From Rhodoplanes tepidamans (lineage in GTDB: Bacteria; Pseudomonadota; Alphaproteobacteria; Rhizobiales; Xanthobacteraceae), in assembly GCF_030813915.1 (NCBI RefSeq), contig NZ_JAUSUJ010000017.1:62001-126000 (forward strand): a stretch of DNA of 64,000 nt. The letters run 5' to 3'. The notes beneath the pieces are model-generated. The model did not search any database. It saw only the letters and a program-made list of their open reading frames with translations, and was not told where the DNA came from. Below are positions 24,882 to 37,167 of this stretch, in pieces; positions within the stretch are counted from its first letter, which is position 1; each line of letters starts with the position of its first letter. A program made the position numbers and the translations under genes.

Positions 24882-25832
24882 ATGACCGACAGCACGACCG
24901 TCAGCGAGAGGCCGGAGCCCCCGGCGGTCGCGGATCCGGCCGGCGGGGCTCCGATCGCCACGCCGGCCGCCATTCCGGCCGCCGTCCCGGACGGGGCGCC
25001 GGCGGAGGCGCGCTGCCCGTTCCACGCGGGGGCGATGGCGGGTGCGCCGGGGCCCGGTGTCCTGGCGGGTGCCGGCCTGGCGCCGGCCGCCGCGGCCGGC
25101 CCGAAGACCATGGTGCTGACCGGCGCCTCGCGCGGCATCGGCCACGCCACGGTGCGGCTCTTCGCCGAGGCCGGCTGGCGCATCATCACCTGCTCGCGCC
25201 AGCCGTTCGACCGCGCCCGCTGCCCGTGGGAGGAGGGGCCGGACGATCACGTCCAGGTCGACCTCAACGACCTGCGCGCCCTCAACCTCGCCATCGTCGA
25301 CATCAAGGCGCGCCTCGGCGGCGGTCCGCTGCATGCGCTGATCAACAACGCCGGCATCTCGCCCAAGTCGCCCGAGGGCGGTCGCCTCTCGTCGCTCACC
25401 ACGCCGGTCGCCACCTGGATGGAGGTCCTGCACGTCAACTTTCTGGCGCCGGTGCTGCTGGCGCGCGGACTGTTCGACGAGCTGAAGGCCGGGCAGGGCA
25501 CGGTGGTCAACGTCACGTCGATCGTCGGCTCGCGCGTGCACCCCTTCGCCGGCACCGCCTATGCGACCTCGAAGGCCGCGCTGGCCTGTCTGACGCGCGA
25601 GATGGCACACGATTTTGCACCGCATGGGATTCGCGTCAACGCGATCGCTCCCGGCGAGATCAAGACCGACATTCTGTCGCCCGACACCGAGGCCCGTCTC
25701 GCGCCACTGATCCCGATGCGGCGCGTCGGCTCGCCCATGGAGGTGGCGAAGGTTCTTCATTTCCTCTGCTCCGACGCGGCGAGCTACGTGACGGGCGAAG
25801 AGATTCACATCAATGGTGGTCAGGCTCTCTGA
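24882..25832 (+). CDS. Short-chain dehydrogenase/reductase under NifA control
   Basis: A 316-residue SDR oxidoreductase. The Rossmann glycine motif is TGASRGIGHA (about residues 80-90), NNAGIS follows, and the catalytic Ser-Tyr-Lys are in NVTSIVGS and YATSKAAL; all key residues are present. The first 75 residues are an unusual Ala/Pro-rich extension with a Cys-Pro-Phe-His motif (ARCPFHAG), and a second Cys-Pro occurs in RARCPWEEG. It has its own NifA sites and sigma-54 promoter, and nifA lies 279 bases downstream, so it may also influence nifA transcription. Substrate unknown; I do not know it as a standard nif gene. Confidence 0.85.
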   Translation: MTDSTTVSERPEPPAVADPAGGAPIATPAAIPAAVPDGAPAEARCPFHAGAMAGAPGPGVLAGAGLAPAAAAGPKTMVLTGASRGIGHATVRLFAEAGWRIITCSRQPFDRARCPWEEGPDDHVQVDLNDLRALNLAIVDIKARLGGGPLHALINNAGISPKSPEGGRLSSLTTPVATWMEVLHVNFLAPVLLARGLFDELKAGQGTVVNVTSIVGSRVHPFAGTAYATSKAALACLTREMAHDFAPHGIRVNAIAPGEIKTDILSPDTEARLAPLIPMRRVGSPMEVAKVLHFLCSDAASYVTGEEIHINGGQAL

Positions 25833-26111
25833 GAGGAGAGACGGCGTTTTCTCATTGCGGCGAATTGAATGCGAAAGACGTGTCTGTTCCTTCCGTCCCC
25901 GAAAAGTCGTGCGCTGATCGAGAACGACGTCGGCTGTGCCAAGGACCCGGCACGGCCGCGGCGCAGAGGCAAAAAATGCGCATCGAAACGGCTTTTTGAG
26001 CAGGTCGCGGCGACAAATATAGGCGCGACAGCCTTCTGATTCCCACGCATACTTATGGTCGAAAAACAGTGACAGTGGGATGGAGCACCGAGGGACGATG
26101 GAGCGTTGCGA
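25833..26111 (+). other. SDR-nifA spacer
   Basis: 279 bases before nifA with a locally lower GC content. No NifA site, FNR/FixK box or sigma-54 promoter was found. An inverted pair GTGCC...GGCAC occurs at about 25936-25953. The nifA promoter, if separate, was not identified; read-through from the SDR gene would create positive feedback. Confidence 0.5.
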
Positions 26112-27839
<1,728 letters not shown>

Positions 27840-27862
27840 TCACGCCGTACGTCCCCCGCCGT

Positions 27863-27930
27863 CGTCATGGCCGGGCGCGTCCCGGCCATCCACGTTTTCG
27901 CAGCCGCGATTCGAACGTGGATGGCCGCGA
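27863..27930. repeat. Palindromic repeat, family D
   Basis: TGGCCGGG-CGCGT-CCCGGCCA forms one hairpin and GGCCATCCACGTT pairs with AACGTGGATGGCC to form a larger one. Elements of this look (GTCATGGCCGGGC...CCCGGCCATCCACG) are frequent in Bradyrhizobium-like genomes. It follows nifA directly and may end its transcript. Confidence 0.7.
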
Positions 27931-28001
27931 CAGGCGCGGCCCTGTCGATGCCGACAGGGCCGACAGTCCACGAATCCTCCGATCGCGTGCCCCGACACCC
28001 C

Positions 28002-28017
28002 TGTCGGGGACCCGACA
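28002..28017. promoter_or_regulatory. NifA site 1 upstream of nifB
   Basis: TGTCGGGGACCCGACA, a perfect TGT-N10-ACA and nearly palindromic. It overlaps a hairpin-forming CCCGACA...TGTCGGG just upstream. Confidence 0.75.
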
Positions 28018-28043
28018 CGATCGCGTCGGGTTGCGCGTCGGCT

Positions 28044-28059
28044 TGTCGGACGCACGACA
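28044..28059. promoter_or_regulatory. NifA site 2 upstream of nifB
   Basis: TGTCGGACGCACGACA, a perfect TGT-N10-ACA, 55 bases before the -24 element at 28115. Confidence 0.75.
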
Positions 28060-28114
28060 GCCGCGCGGCCAGGAGCCAATTCGTAAGTGCCTGAGAACAC
28101 GAACGCTTCTCCCA

Positions 28115-28129
28115 TGGCACGGGGCTTGA
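28115..28129 (+). promoter_or_regulatory. Sigma-54-like promoter of nifB
   Basis: TGGCAC-GGGGC-TTGA. The -24 half is perfect; the -12 half has GA in place of the usual GC, so the site may be weak. It lies 38 bases before the nifB start. Confidence 0.6.
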
Positions 28130-28167
28130 ATTGCTGCCTCGCGTCACCGTGCCCGTGAGGAACCCCG

Positions 28168-29649
28168 ATGGCCAGCTTCGTGTCGCTCGACAGCCTCTCC
28201 GGAACGACCTCGGCCGACGCCATGCGCGAGGCCCTGAGCACGTCGGGGTGCAAGTCCTCCGCCTGCGGCTCGAGCGCCGGTCCGGGCGACATGCCGGCCG
28301 AGCTGTGGAACCGGATCAAGGACCATCCGTGCTACTCGGAGGAGGCGCACCACTATTTCGCCCGCATGCATGTGGCGGTGGCGCCGGCCTGCAACATCCA
28401 GTGCAACTACTGTAACCGCAAGTACGACTGCGCCAACGAGAGCCGTCCCGGCGTGGTCTCCGAGAAGCTCACCCCGGACCAGGCCTTCCGCAAGGTCGTG
28501 ACGGTCGCCAACGAGGTGCCGCAGCTTTCGGTGCTCGGCATCGCCGGTCCGGGCGACGCGCTCTACGACTGGCGCAAGACCAAGGCGACGTTCGAGCTGG
28601 TGTCGCGCGAAATTCCCGACATCAAGCTGTGCATCTCGACCAACGGCCTGGCGCTGCCCGACCATGTCGACGAGCTGGTCGACATGAACATCGATCACGT
28701 CACCATCACGATCAACATGATCGACCCGCTGATCGGGACGAAGATCTATCCGTGGATCTTCTACGACCACAAGCGCTACACGGGCCTCGTCGCCTCGCAG
28801 ATCCTGCACGAGCGGCAGATGCTCGGCCTCGAGATGCTGGCCGAGCGCGGCATCCTGGTGAAGGTCAACTCGGTGCTGATCCCGGGCATCAACGACCAGC
28901 ACCTGATCGAGGTCAACGCCGCCGTGAAGGCGCGCGGTGCCTTCCTGCACAACATCATGCCGCTGATCTCCGATCCGGCGCACGGCACCCATTTCGGCCT
29001 CACCGGGCAGCGCGGCCCGAAGCATGCCGAGCTGATGGCCGTGCAGGAAGCGTGCTCCGGGGGCGCCAATCTGATGCGCCACTGCCGCCAGTGCCGCGCC
29101 GACGCGGTCGGCCTGCTCGGCGAGGACCGCGGCCAGGAGTTCACGCTCGACCAGATCCCGGCGGAGGTCGCCTACGACCCCTCCATCCGCTCGACCTACC
29201 GCGAGGTCGTGGCGCGCGAGCGGCAGGACCACGTCGCCGCCAAGCAGGAGGCGACCGAGGTGCTGGACCTGACGGACAGCGACGCCCGCATCCTGGTCGC
29301 GGTGGCGACCAAGGGCGGCGGCCGCGTCAACCAGCATTTCGGCCACGCCAAGGAGTTCCAGGTCTACGAGGCCTCGGCCGAGGGCGTCCGTTTCATCGGC
29401 CATCGCAAGGTCGAGGACGCCTACTGCCAGGGCGGCTTCGGCGAGGACGCGACGCTCGACAGCGTGATGAAGACGCTCGAGGGGATCGACACGGTGCTGT
29501 GCGCCAAGATCGGCGACTGCCCGCAGGAGCAGCTGAAGGCCGCCGGCATCGCGGCGAGCGACGCCTTCGCGTTCGAGTACATCGAGACGGCCATTTCGGC
29601 CCTGTACGCCAGCCGTTACGGACGGGCCCTCCAGGCGCGGGTCGCCTGA
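28168..29649 (+). CDS. nifB: NifB, FeMo-co core (NifB-co) synthase
   Basis: Radical SAM enzyme that fuses two [4Fe-4S] clusters and inserts the central carbide to make NifB-co, the FeMo-co precursor. The SAM cluster motif is Cys75-x3-Cys79-x2-Cys82 ([15 protein letters not shown]). Additional N-terminal cysteines ([10 protein letters not shown], Cys28 and Cys33) are typical ligands of the auxiliary clusters. The C-terminal third, from about residue 370, is the NifX-like cofactor-binding domain ([20 protein letters not shown]). The length of 493 residues is normal. It is the first gene of nifB-fdxN-LRV-nifZ-nifT-SIR2 under NifA and sigma-54 control. Confidence 0.98.
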   Translation: MASFVSLDSLSGTTSADAMREALSTSGCKSSACGSSAGPGDMPAELWNRIKDHPCYSEEAHHYFARMHVAVAPACNIQCNYCNRKYDCANESRPGVVSEKLTPDQAFRKVVTVANEVPQLSVLGIAGPGDALYDWRKTKATFELVSREIPDIKLCISTNGLALPDHVDELVDMNIDHVTITINMIDPLIGTKIYPWIFYDHKRYTGLVASQILHERQMLGLEMLAERGILVKVNSVLIPGINDQHLIEVNAAVKARGAFLHNIMPLISDPAHGTHFGLTGQRGPKHAELMAVQEACSGGANLMRHCRQCRADAVGLLGEDRGQEFTLDQIPAEVAYDPSIRSTYREVVARERQDHVAAKQEATEVLDLTDSDARILVAVATKGGGRVNQHFGHAKEFQVYEASAEGVRFIGHRKVEDAYCQGGFGEDATLDSVMKTLEGIDTVLCAKIGDCPQEQLKAAGIAASDAFAFEYIETAISALYASRYGRALQARVA

Positions 29650-29683
29650 CGCCGCCGTCCGCCGGTCATGAAGGAGAACCACC

Positions 29684-29878
29684 ATGGCTCTGAAGATCGT
29701 CGCGTCGCAGTGCACCGTGTGCGGGGCCTGCGAGTTCGAATGCCCGAACGCCGCGATCAAGATGAAGCGCGACGTCTACGTCATCGACCCGGCCAAGTGC
29801 ACCGAGTGCGAAGGGCACTTCGACAGCCCGCAATGCGTCGCGGTGTGCCCGGTCCCCAACACCTGCATCGCCGCGTGA
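29684..29878 (+). CDS. fdxN: FdxN, 2[4Fe-4S] ferredoxin
   Basis: A 64-residue bacterial ferredoxin with two cluster motifs: [12 protein letters not shown] and [18 protein letters not shown], the second with the longer loop typical of nif-linked FdxN. It sits 34 bases after nifB, the usual place, where it supplies electrons for NifB chemistry or for nitrogenase itself. The ATG at 29684 has AAGGAG a few bases upstream. Confidence 0.95.
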   Translation: MALKIVASQCTVCGACEFECPNAAIKMKRDVYVIDPAKCTECEGHFDSPQCVAVCPVPNTCIAA

Positions 29879-29888
29879 GCGCACCGCC

Positions 29889-30692
29889 ATGATCGCCGCG
29901 GGCAGCCAGGCCGCCGCACCGGAACCGACCGACTGGCTCGGCCGTCCGGTGTCCTGCGTGGACTGCCCGCACGAGGAGATCCGGGCCGAAGGCCGCTGCG
30001 ACCGCGGGCGCGTCTGCGTCCGCGACCGCCGCGCCCGGCGGATCGACCGTTTCTTCGCCGGCAATCCCGGCGAGGCGGAGAAGTACCTGTCGCATCCCTA
30101 TTTCGAGATCCGGGCGCTGGCCGCCAGGCGGGCGAGCCTGTTTCTGCTGCCGCCGCTGGTCGACGACCCCGAGCCGGACGTGCGCGCCGTCGTGGCGCAG
30201 CGCCTGCCGCTCGCCCGCGTCGCCCGGCTGCGCGACGATCCGGACCGCAAGGTCCGCATGGTGATGGCCCAGCGCCTCGAAGGCGCGGCGCTGGTCGCCA
30301 TGCTGGGCGATCCCGACTACGCCGTGCGGCTGGTCGCGGTGCGCCACGTGCCGCCCGGCGTGCTGCCCGGCGCCATGCAGGATCCCGATCCGCAGGTGCG
30401 CTGCGAGGTGGCGCGGCGGGTCAGGGCCGACGTGCTGCCGGCCATGCTCTACGACCACGATCCGCTGGTGCGCATCGCGGTGGCCGAGCGGCTCGAGCCG
30501 CCGCAGCTCGTCGCCCTCGTCGACGACGAGGATCTGCGCGTGCGCTTCATCGTCGCCGAGCGCGGCGCCGCGTCGGCGCTGCCGGCGCTGCGCGACGACC
30601 CCGATCCGGAGGTACGGCAGCGGGCGCGCGACCGCCTCGCCGCCCTCCAGGCCCCGAAGCAGCAGGAGGAGCGCGATGGGTCTCGGGCGTGA
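29889..30692 (+). CDS. LRV [4Fe-4S] protein linked to nif
   Basis: A 267-residue protein of the leucine-rich-variant type first described next to nif genes in Azotobacter vinelandii. The N-terminal cysteine group (CVDCPHEEIRAEGRC and RVC) would hold one iron-sulfur cluster. The rest is a superhelix of about eight 24-residue repeats of the pattern DPDxxVRxxVAxRL (for example DDPEPDVRAVVAQRLP, DPDYAVRLVAVRHV). It follows fdxN by ten bases and overlaps nifZ by 17. Its role in nitrogen fixation is not established; a protein-binding scaffold is a reasonable inference. Confidence 0.88.
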   Translation: MIAAGSQAAAPEPTDWLGRPVSCVDCPHEEIRAEGRCDRGRVCVRDRRARRIDRFFAGNPGEAEKYLSHPYFEIRALAARRASLFLLPPLVDDPEPDVRAVVAQRLPLARVARLRDDPDRKVRMVMAQRLEGAALVAMLGDPDYAVRLVAVRHVPPGVLPGAMQDPDPQVRCEVARRVRADVLPAMLYDHDPLVRIAVAERLEPPQLVALVDDEDLRVRFIVAERGAASALPALRDDPDPEVRQRARDRLAALQAPKQQEERDGSRA

Positions 30693-31002
30693 GGAGGAGG
30701 TCGAGATCAGCGCCGCCCCGCGCTTCCTGCCGGGCGAGAAGGTGCAGTCCACCAGGCACATCAAGAACGACGGCACCTATCCGCGCCGCGAGATCGGCGA
30801 CATCCTGGTGCGCAAGGGCGACGTCGGCTACGTGCGCGACATCGGCACCTTCCTGCAGCAGTTCTACGTCTATGCCGTCGAGTTCGTCGATCGCGCCGTC
30901 ATCGTCGGCATGCGCGGGCGCGAGCTCGTGAGCCTCGACCGGCCGGCCGCGACGGCGGCCGCCGGCCCCTCCACACTCCAGCCCGGGAACCCGACACCGT
31001 GA
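30676..31002 (+). CDS. nifZ: NifZ, P-cluster maturation factor
   Basis: A 108-residue protein with the NifZ core: FLPGEKVQSTRHIKNDGTYP and the following VRKGDVGYVRDIGTFLQQFY, which form a small beta barrel. In Azotobacter NifZ helps form the second P-cluster of the MoFe protein. The last 20 residues are a poorly conserved Ala/Pro tail. The start lies inside the end of the LRV gene, and the stop overlaps the GTG of nifT, so the three genes are probably translationally coupled. Confidence 0.93.
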   Translation: MGLGREEEVEISAAPRFLPGEKVQSTRHIKNDGTYPRREIGDILVRKGDVGYVRDIGTFLQQFYVYAVEFVDRAVIVGMRGRELVSLDRPAATAAAGPSTLQPGNPTP

Positions 31003-31211
31003 AGATCATGATCCGCAGGACCGACAAGGGCCTGTCCGCCTACGTCCCGAAGAAGGACCTCGAGCAGCCCGTCGTCGAGCAGGAGAAGGACGATCTGTGG
31101 GGCGGCTGGGTGAAGCTGAAGAACGGCTGGGTGCTGGCGCTGCCGGACCTGCCGGCGGAGACGCGCCTGCCGATCACGGTCGAGGCGAAGCGGATCGGCG
31201 AGGACGCATGA
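30999..31211 (+). CDS. nifT: NifT/FixU
   Basis: A 70-residue protein beginning with the family signature KIMIRRTDKGLSAYVPKKD, with the conserved WGGWVKLKNGWVLALPDLP in the middle. Function unknown in all species studied, although the gene is widely kept beside nifZ and nifB. The start is GTG at 30999, overlapping the nifZ stop; the ATG three codons on is possible. The stop overlaps the start of the SIR2-like gene (ATGA). Confidence 0.92.
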   Translation: MKIMIRRTDKGLSAYVPKKDLEQPVVEQEKDDLWGGWVKLKNGWVLALPDLPAETRLPITVEAKRIGEDA

Positions 31212-32083
31212 GCGCGAGCCAGGCGGCAACCGACACGATCGACGCGCTCCCGCCGGTCGCCGGGCCGGAGCGCCTGCCCGGCCTCGCGGCCGACCTGAGG
31301 GCCGGCCGGCTGCTGCCCTATCTCGGTCCCGACGTGCTGCCCGACGATCCGGCCGGCGTGCCGCGCACGCCCGAGGCGCTGGCGCTGGCGCTGCACGCCC
31401 GGGCCGCCGTCTCGGCCCGCATCCGCGGCAATCTGTGGGCGACGGCGCAGTCGATCGAGGGCCGCAAGCATCGCAAGACCCTGACGGCCCTGATGGCGGA
31501 GATCTTCCGCCCGCCGGTGGCGCCCACCGCGCTGCACCGGGCGCTCGCGGTGCTGCCGCTGCCGCTGATCGTCGACACCTGGTACGACGGCGCCATGCGC
31601 CGCGCGCTCGTCGACACCGGCCGCACCGACTGGGGCGAGATCCAGGGCGTCACCCGGGCGCATGCGACCCGCGACATCTGGTGGCGGGCCTACGCCGCCG
31701 ACGGCGCCGAGGTCGATCCCGCCGTGGCGGACGGCTGGACCACCATCCTCTACAAGCCGCATGGCGGCGTGGTTCCGGCCGAGAACTTCCTCGTGTCGGA
31801 TTCCGACTATGTCGAGGTCCTGACCGAGATCGACATCCAGACGCCGATCCCGGCGCCCGTGCAGGAGCGCCGCGCCGGCCGCGGCTTCCTGTTCGCCGGC
31901 GCCCGCTTCCACGACCAGACGCTGCGCATCTTCGCCCGCCAGATCTCCAAGCGCTCCGGCGACGGCCACGCCGCCCTGGTCGATCCCGCCGGGCTGACCC
32001 GCAACGAGAGCCGCTTCCTGGAGTCGGCCGCCATCGCCCCGGTCGCCGCCGCCCCGGCGGACCTCGCCGCCGCGCTGGGCTGA
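31208..32083 (+). CDS. SIR2-like protein in the nif cluster
   Basis: A 291-residue protein resembling the SIR2-like NAD-binding fold. The first glycine region is degenerate (RLLPYLGPDVLPDD in place of a GAG[IV]S motif). Other recognisable parts are LHRALAVLPLPLIVDTWYD, ILYKPHGGV and FLFAGARFHDQTLR. The start overlaps the nifT stop (ATGA), so it is the last gene of the nifB unit and should be made only when nitrogen is fixed. NAD consumption, ADP-ribose binding or loss of catalysis are all possible; I cannot choose between them. Confidence 0.75.
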   Translation: MSASQAATDTIDALPPVAGPERLPGLAADLRAGRLLPYLGPDVLPDDPAGVPRTPEALALALHARAAVSARIRGNLWATAQSIEGRKHRKTLTALMAEIFRPPVAPTALHRALAVLPLPLIVDTWYDGAMRRALVDTGRTDWGEIQGVTRAHATRDIWWRAYAADGAEVDPAVADGWTTILYKPHGGVVPAENFLVSDSDYVEVLTEIDIQTPIPAPVQERRAGRGFLFAGARFHDQTLRIFARQISKRSGDGHAALVDPAGLTRNESRFLESAAIAPVAAAPADLAAALG

Positions 32084-32103
32084 TCACGCCTCTCGCCCGG
32101 AGT

Positions 32104-32217
32104 CCGTAGGGTGGGCAAAGGCGCGCGAGCGCCGTGCCCACGCCGACGGGCGTCGCCGGTTCGCACGCGACCGCCGGTGCCCGACCGCGTGGGCACGCTT
32201 CGCTTTGCCCACCCTGC
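32104..32217. repeat. Palindromic repeat, family E
   Basis: Arms GTAGGGTGGGCAAAGGCG and CGCTTCGCTTTGCCCACCCT face each other across about 75 bases, with inner pairs CGTGCCCACGC and GCGTGGGCACG. It follows the SIR2-like gene and may end that transcript. Confidence 0.75.
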
Positions 32218-32273
32218 ATCTGAGCCCCCGCCTGCTCACATCGTTCTGCGGCGGGGTTCATCCACCTCCCGAG

Positions 32274-32296
32274 CCCTCCCCCTCGAGGGGGGAGGG
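32274..32296. repeat. Palindromic repeat, family A copy
   Basis: CCCTCCCCCTCGAGGGGGGAGGG is an almost perfect hairpin of the family A type. No function assigned. Confidence 0.6.
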
Positions 32297-32369
32297 AACA
32301 GGGTGCGGCACCGTCGTCACGTCGTCTTGCTCGGCCTCACGAGCGGCTCGCTTCGCCCTCTTCTGATGA

Positions 32370-33617
<1,248 letters not shown>

Positions 33618-33688
33618 CCGGTCGTCCCGACACGAGCCGCGCGGCGACCGCCGGTCGCCGCCGCCGACATCCGAGCGAGGAACGAGCC

Positions 33689-35206
33689 ATGAGCCTCGAT
33701 TACGAGAACGATGGCGCCTTCAACGAGAAGGTCATCGAGGAAGTCCTGTCCGCCTATCCGGACAAGTTCGCCAAGCGGCGCAAGAAGCACCTCAGCGTCG
33801 CGAAGGGAGCCGAGGAGGGCGCCACCGGAGCGGAAGGCGAGGAAGGCCAGCTCCTCTCCGAATGCGACGTCAAGTCCAACATCAAGTCCATCCCGGGCGT
33901 GATGACCATCCGGGGCTGCGCCTATGCCGGCTCCAAGGGCGTGGTGTGGGGTCCGGTGAAGGACATGGTCCACATCAGCCACGGCCCGGTCGGCTGCGGG
34001 CAGTACTCCTGGTCGCAGCGCCGCAACTACTACATCGGCTCGACCGGCATCGACAGCTTCGTCACCATGCAGGTCACCTCCGACTTCCAGGAGCGTGACA
34101 TCGTGTTCGGCGGCGACAAGAAGCTCGCCAAGGTGATCGACGAGCTGGAGGAGATGTTCCCGCTCAGCCACGGCATCTCGATCCAGTCCGAGTGCCCGAT
34201 CGGCCTGATCGGCGACGACATCGAGGCGGTGTCGAAGAAGAAGGGCAAGGAGATCGGCAAGACCATCGTGCCGGTCCGCTGCGAGGGCTTCCGCGGCGTC
34301 TCGCAGTCGCTCGGCCACCACATCGCCAACGACACGATCCGCGACTGGGTGCTCGACAAGAAGGAGACCACCTTCGAGGCCGGCCCCTACGACGTCAACG
34401 TCATCGGCGACTACAACATCGGCGGCGACGCCTGGGCCTCGCGCATGCTGCTCGAGGAGATGGGCCTGCGGGTGGTCGGCAACTGGTCCGGCGACGCGAC
34501 GCTCGCCGAGATCGAGCGCTCTCCCAAGGCGAAGCTCAACCTCATCCACTGCTACCGGTCGATGAACTACATCTGCCGGCACATGGAGGAGAAGTACGGC
34601 ATCCACTGGATGGAGTACAACTTCTTCGGCCCGAGCCAGATCGCCCACTCGCTGCGCAAGATCGCCAAGCACTTCGGTCCGGAGATCGAGGAGAAGGCCG
34701 AGGCGGTGATCGCCAAGTACCAGCCGCTGGTCGACGGCGTGATCGCCAAGTACCGGCCGCGGCTCGAGGGCAAGAGCGTCATGCTCTATGTCGGCGGCCT
34801 GCGTCCGCGCCACGTCATCACGGCGTACGAAGACCTCGGCATGCAGATCGCCGGCACGGGCTACGAGTTCGCCCACAACGACGACTATCAGCGGACCGGG
34901 CACTACGTCCGCAAGGGCACGCTGATCTACGACGACGTGACCGGCTACGAGCTCGAGAAGTTCATCGAGCGCGTTCGCCCGGACCTGGTCGGCTCCGGCA
35001 TCAAGGAGAAGTACCCGGTCCAGAAGATGGGCATCCCGTTCCGCCAGATGCACTCGTGGGACTATTCGGGCCCGTATCACGGCTACGACGGGTTCGCCAT
35101 CTTCGCCCGCGACATGGATCTCGCGATCAACAATCCGGTGTGGGGCCTGTTCGACGCCCCCTGGAAGAAGAAGGAGCAGGCGCCCGCCCTGCAAGCCGCC
35201 GAATAG
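33689..35206 (+). CDS. nifD: NifD, MoFe protein alpha chain
   Basis: Carries FeMo-co and half of each P-cluster in the alpha2beta2 MoFe protein. In the 505-residue chain the P-cluster ligands are Cys77, Cys103 and Cys169, and the FeMo-co ligands are Cys288 ([11 protein letters not shown]) and His455 ([10 protein letters not shown]), all present. Compared with Azotobacter, the N-terminus has about 15 extra residues, an acidic Gly/Glu/Ala stretch at about 40-55. It follows nifH by 71 bases. A strong hairpin after the gene separates it from nifK. Confidence 0.99.
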   Translation: MSLDYENDGAFNEKVIEEVLSAYPDKFAKRRKKHLSVAKGAEEGATGAEGEEGQLLSECDVKSNIKSIPGVMTIRGCAYAGSKGVVWGPVKDMVHISHGPVGCGQYSWSQRRNYYIGSTGIDSFVTMQVTSDFQERDIVFGGDKKLAKVIDELEEMFPLSHGISIQSECPIGLIGDDIEAVSKKKGKEIGKTIVPVRCEGFRGVSQSLGHHIANDTIRDWVLDKKETTFEAGPYDVNVIGDYNIGGDAWASRMLLEEMGLRVVGNWSGDATLAEIERSPKAKLNLIHCYRSMNYICRHMEEKYGIHWMEYNFFGPSQIAHSLRKIAKHFGPEIEEKAEAVIAKYQPLVDGVIAKYRPRLEGKSVMLYVGGLRPRHVITAYEDLGMQIAGTGYEFAHNDDYQRTGHYVRKGTLIYDDVTGYELEKFIERVRPDLVGSGIKEKYPVQKMGIPFRQMHSWDYSGPYHGYDGFAIFARDMDLAINNPVWGLFDAPWKKKEQAPALQAAE

Positions 35207-35245
35207 ACGGTCCGCGCGGGTTCCCGGCACTCGCGTGAGGGGAGC

Positions 35246-35278
35246 CCCGCGACGACGGCCTCGTGCCGCCGTCGCGGG
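35246..35278. other. Strong hairpin between nifD and nifK
   Basis: CCCGCGACGACGGC, loop CTCGT, GCCGCCGTCGCGGG: 14 pairs with one mismatch. No T-run follows, so it is more likely an RNA processing or stability element than a terminator. It lies in an unusually long (222-base) nifD-nifK gap. Confidence 0.6.
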
Positions 35279-35428
35279 ACACCCCCCCGGGATCCGGCCC
35301 GCGGGCCGCCAGCCCCGAGGCCTCCGAGCGCGTTCGGAGGCCGGCCACGGGGAAGAGCTTTCGCCGAACGCGCTCTATGCCGCGTGCCGCCGTATGGCGC
35401 GGCCGCGCAGAGATGACAGGAGCTACCC

Positions 35429-36967
35429 ATGCCGCAGTCGGCCGAAAAGGTCCTCGACCACGCCAAGCTCTTCCACGAGCCCGAGTACCAGGAGCTGTTC
35501 AAGCGCAAGCGCGAGACCTTCGAGTGCCCGGCCTCGGCCGAGGCGGTCGAGGCGCAGCGCGAGCACACCAAGACCTGGGCCTATCGCGAGAAGAACCTCG
35601 CCCGCGAGGCGGTGTCGATCAATCCGGCCAAGGCCTGCCAGCCGCTCGGCGCGGTGTTCGCGGCGGCCGGCTTCGAGAAGACGATGTCGTTCGTGCACGG
35701 CTCGCAGGGCTGCGTCGCCTACTACCGGTCGCACCTGTCGCGCCACTTCAAGGAGCCGGCCTCCGCCGTCTCCTCCTCGATGACCGAGGACGCGGCGGTG
35801 TTCGGCGGCCTCAACAACATGATCGACGGGCTCGCCAACACCTACTCGCTGTACGAGCCGAAGATGATCGCGGTCTCGACCACCTGCATGGCCGAGGTCA
35901 TCGGCGACGACCTGAAGTCGTTCATCGGCAACGCCAAGAACAAGGGCTCGGTGCCGCAGGACTACGACGTCCCGCACGCCCACACGCCCGCCTTCGTCGG
36001 CAGCCACGTCGACGGCTACGACAACATGATGAAGGGCATCCTGGAGCACTTCTGGGAGGGCAAGGAGCGCCAGGCCGGCACCGCCATCAACATCATCCCG
36101 GGCTTCGACGGCTTCTGCGTCGGCAACAATCGCGAGCTCAAGCGCATCCTCGACCAGATGGGCGTGAGCTACACGCTGGTCCAGGACGCGTCCGACCAGT
36201 TCGACACGCCATCCGACGGGCACTTCCGCATGTATTCGGGCGGCACCACCCTGGCCGACACGGCGGCGGCCCTGAACGCCAAGGCGACCGTCTCGCTGCA
36301 GAGCTACTGCACCCGCAAGACGCTCGACTACATCGCCGACAAGGGCCAGGAGACGGCGGGCTTCCACTATCCGCTCGGCGTCGCCGCGACCGACGAGCTC
36401 CTGCTCAAGATCTCCGAGCTCGCCGGCGTCGACATCCCGGACAGCCTCACGCTGGAGCGCGGCCGCCTGGTCGACGCCATGGCCGACAGCCAGGCCTATC
36501 TGCACGGCAAGAAGTACGCGATCTTCGGCGATCCGGACTTCGTCTACGCCATGGCGCGCTTCGTCATGGAGACGGGCGGCGAGCCGACCCACTGCCTCGC
36601 CACCAACGGCAACAAGGCGTGGGAGGAGGAGATGACCCAGCTGCTCGCCTCCTCGCCGTTCGGCAAGGACGGCAAGGTGTGGGCCGGCAAGGACCTGTGG
36701 GCGTTGCGCTCGCTGATGCTCACCGAGCCGGTCGACTTCGTGATCGGCAGCTCCTACGGCAAGTATCTCGAGCGCGACACCGGCACGCCGTTGATCCGCC
36801 TCACCTTCCCGATCTTCGACCGGCATCACCATCACCGCTTCCCGGTGATGGGCTATCAGGGCGGCCTGCGCCTGCTGACCACCATCCTCGACAAGGTGTT
36901 CGACAAGCTCGACCGCGACAGCGAGATCCCGGCCAAGACCGACATCTCGTTCGACCTGACGCGCTGA
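35429..36967 (+). CDS. nifK: NifK, MoFe protein beta chain
   Basis: Forms the MoFe protein with NifD and shares the P-cluster. The 512-residue chain has the three P-cluster cysteines exactly at Cys70, Cys95 and Cys153, the same numbers as in Azotobacter ([23 protein letters not shown]). The C-terminal region contains [19 protein letters not shown], conserved in NifK. AGGAG precedes the ATG at 35429. Likely co-transcribed with nifHD despite the 222-base gap. Confidence 0.99.
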   Translation: MPQSAEKVLDHAKLFHEPEYQELFKRKRETFECPASAEAVEAQREHTKTWAYREKNLAREAVSINPAKACQPLGAVFAAAGFEKTMSFVHGSQGCVAYYRSHLSRHFKEPASAVSSSMTEDAAVFGGLNNMIDGLANTYSLYEPKMIAVSTTCMAEVIGDDLKSFIGNAKNKGSVPQDYDVPHAHTPAFVGSHVDGYDNMMKGILEHFWEGKERQAGTAINIIPGFDGFCVGNNRELKRILDQMGVSYTLVQDASDQFDTPSDGHFRMYSGGTTLADTAAALNAKATVSLQSYCTRKTLDYIADKGQETAGFHYPLGVAATDELLLKISELAGVDIPDSLTLERGRLVDAMADSQAYLHGKKYAIFGDPDFVYAMARFVMETGGEPTHCLATNGNKAWEEEMTQLLASSPFGKDGKVWAGKDLWALRSLMLTEPVDFVIGSSYGKYLERDTGTPLIRLTFPIFDRHHHHRFPVMGYQGGLRLLTTILDKVFDKLDRDSEIPAKTDISFDLTR

Positions 36968-36994
36968 GACTCACGCCCAGCGACGAGATCTGCT

Positions 36995-37115
36995 CCCTCT
37001 CCCCATCGGGGAGAGGGTCGGGGTGAGGGGGTTCGGGAGCAGATTGGTGAAGTCGGCTCCCCCTCACCCGCCCGAGCTTCGCTCGGTCGACCTCTCCCCG
37101 CGTGCGGGGAGAGGT
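36995..37115. repeat. Compound palindromic repeat, family A, between nifK and nifE
   Basis: Two hairpins, CCCTCTCCCC-ATC-GGGGAGAGGG (36995-37017) and ACCTCTCCCCGC-GT-GCGGGGAGAGGT (37090-37115), flank an inverted pair GGGTGAGGGGG / CCCCCTCACCC (37021-37031 and 37059-37069). The block fills most of the nifK-nifE gap and could attenuate read-through, giving less NifE than NifK. Confidence 0.75.
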
Positions 37116-37167
37116 GAAACTCCACCGCGGCGACGGCCGCGGCGGCTCACTCCGGGAGGTGAGACGG

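Larger units (their letters stand above)
27840..28167. other. nifA-nifB spacer with repeat and nifB control region
   Basis: 328 bases. The first part is a palindromic repeat (27863-27930); the second holds two NifA sites and a sigma-54-like promoter for nifB. No gene was found. Confidence 0.75.

Noticed and set aside
27942-27966. Extra NifA-like half sites (TGTCGATGCCGACA) after nifA
   Set aside because: The spacing between TGT and ACA is 8, not 10, and the sequence is part of a GC-rich palindromic block.
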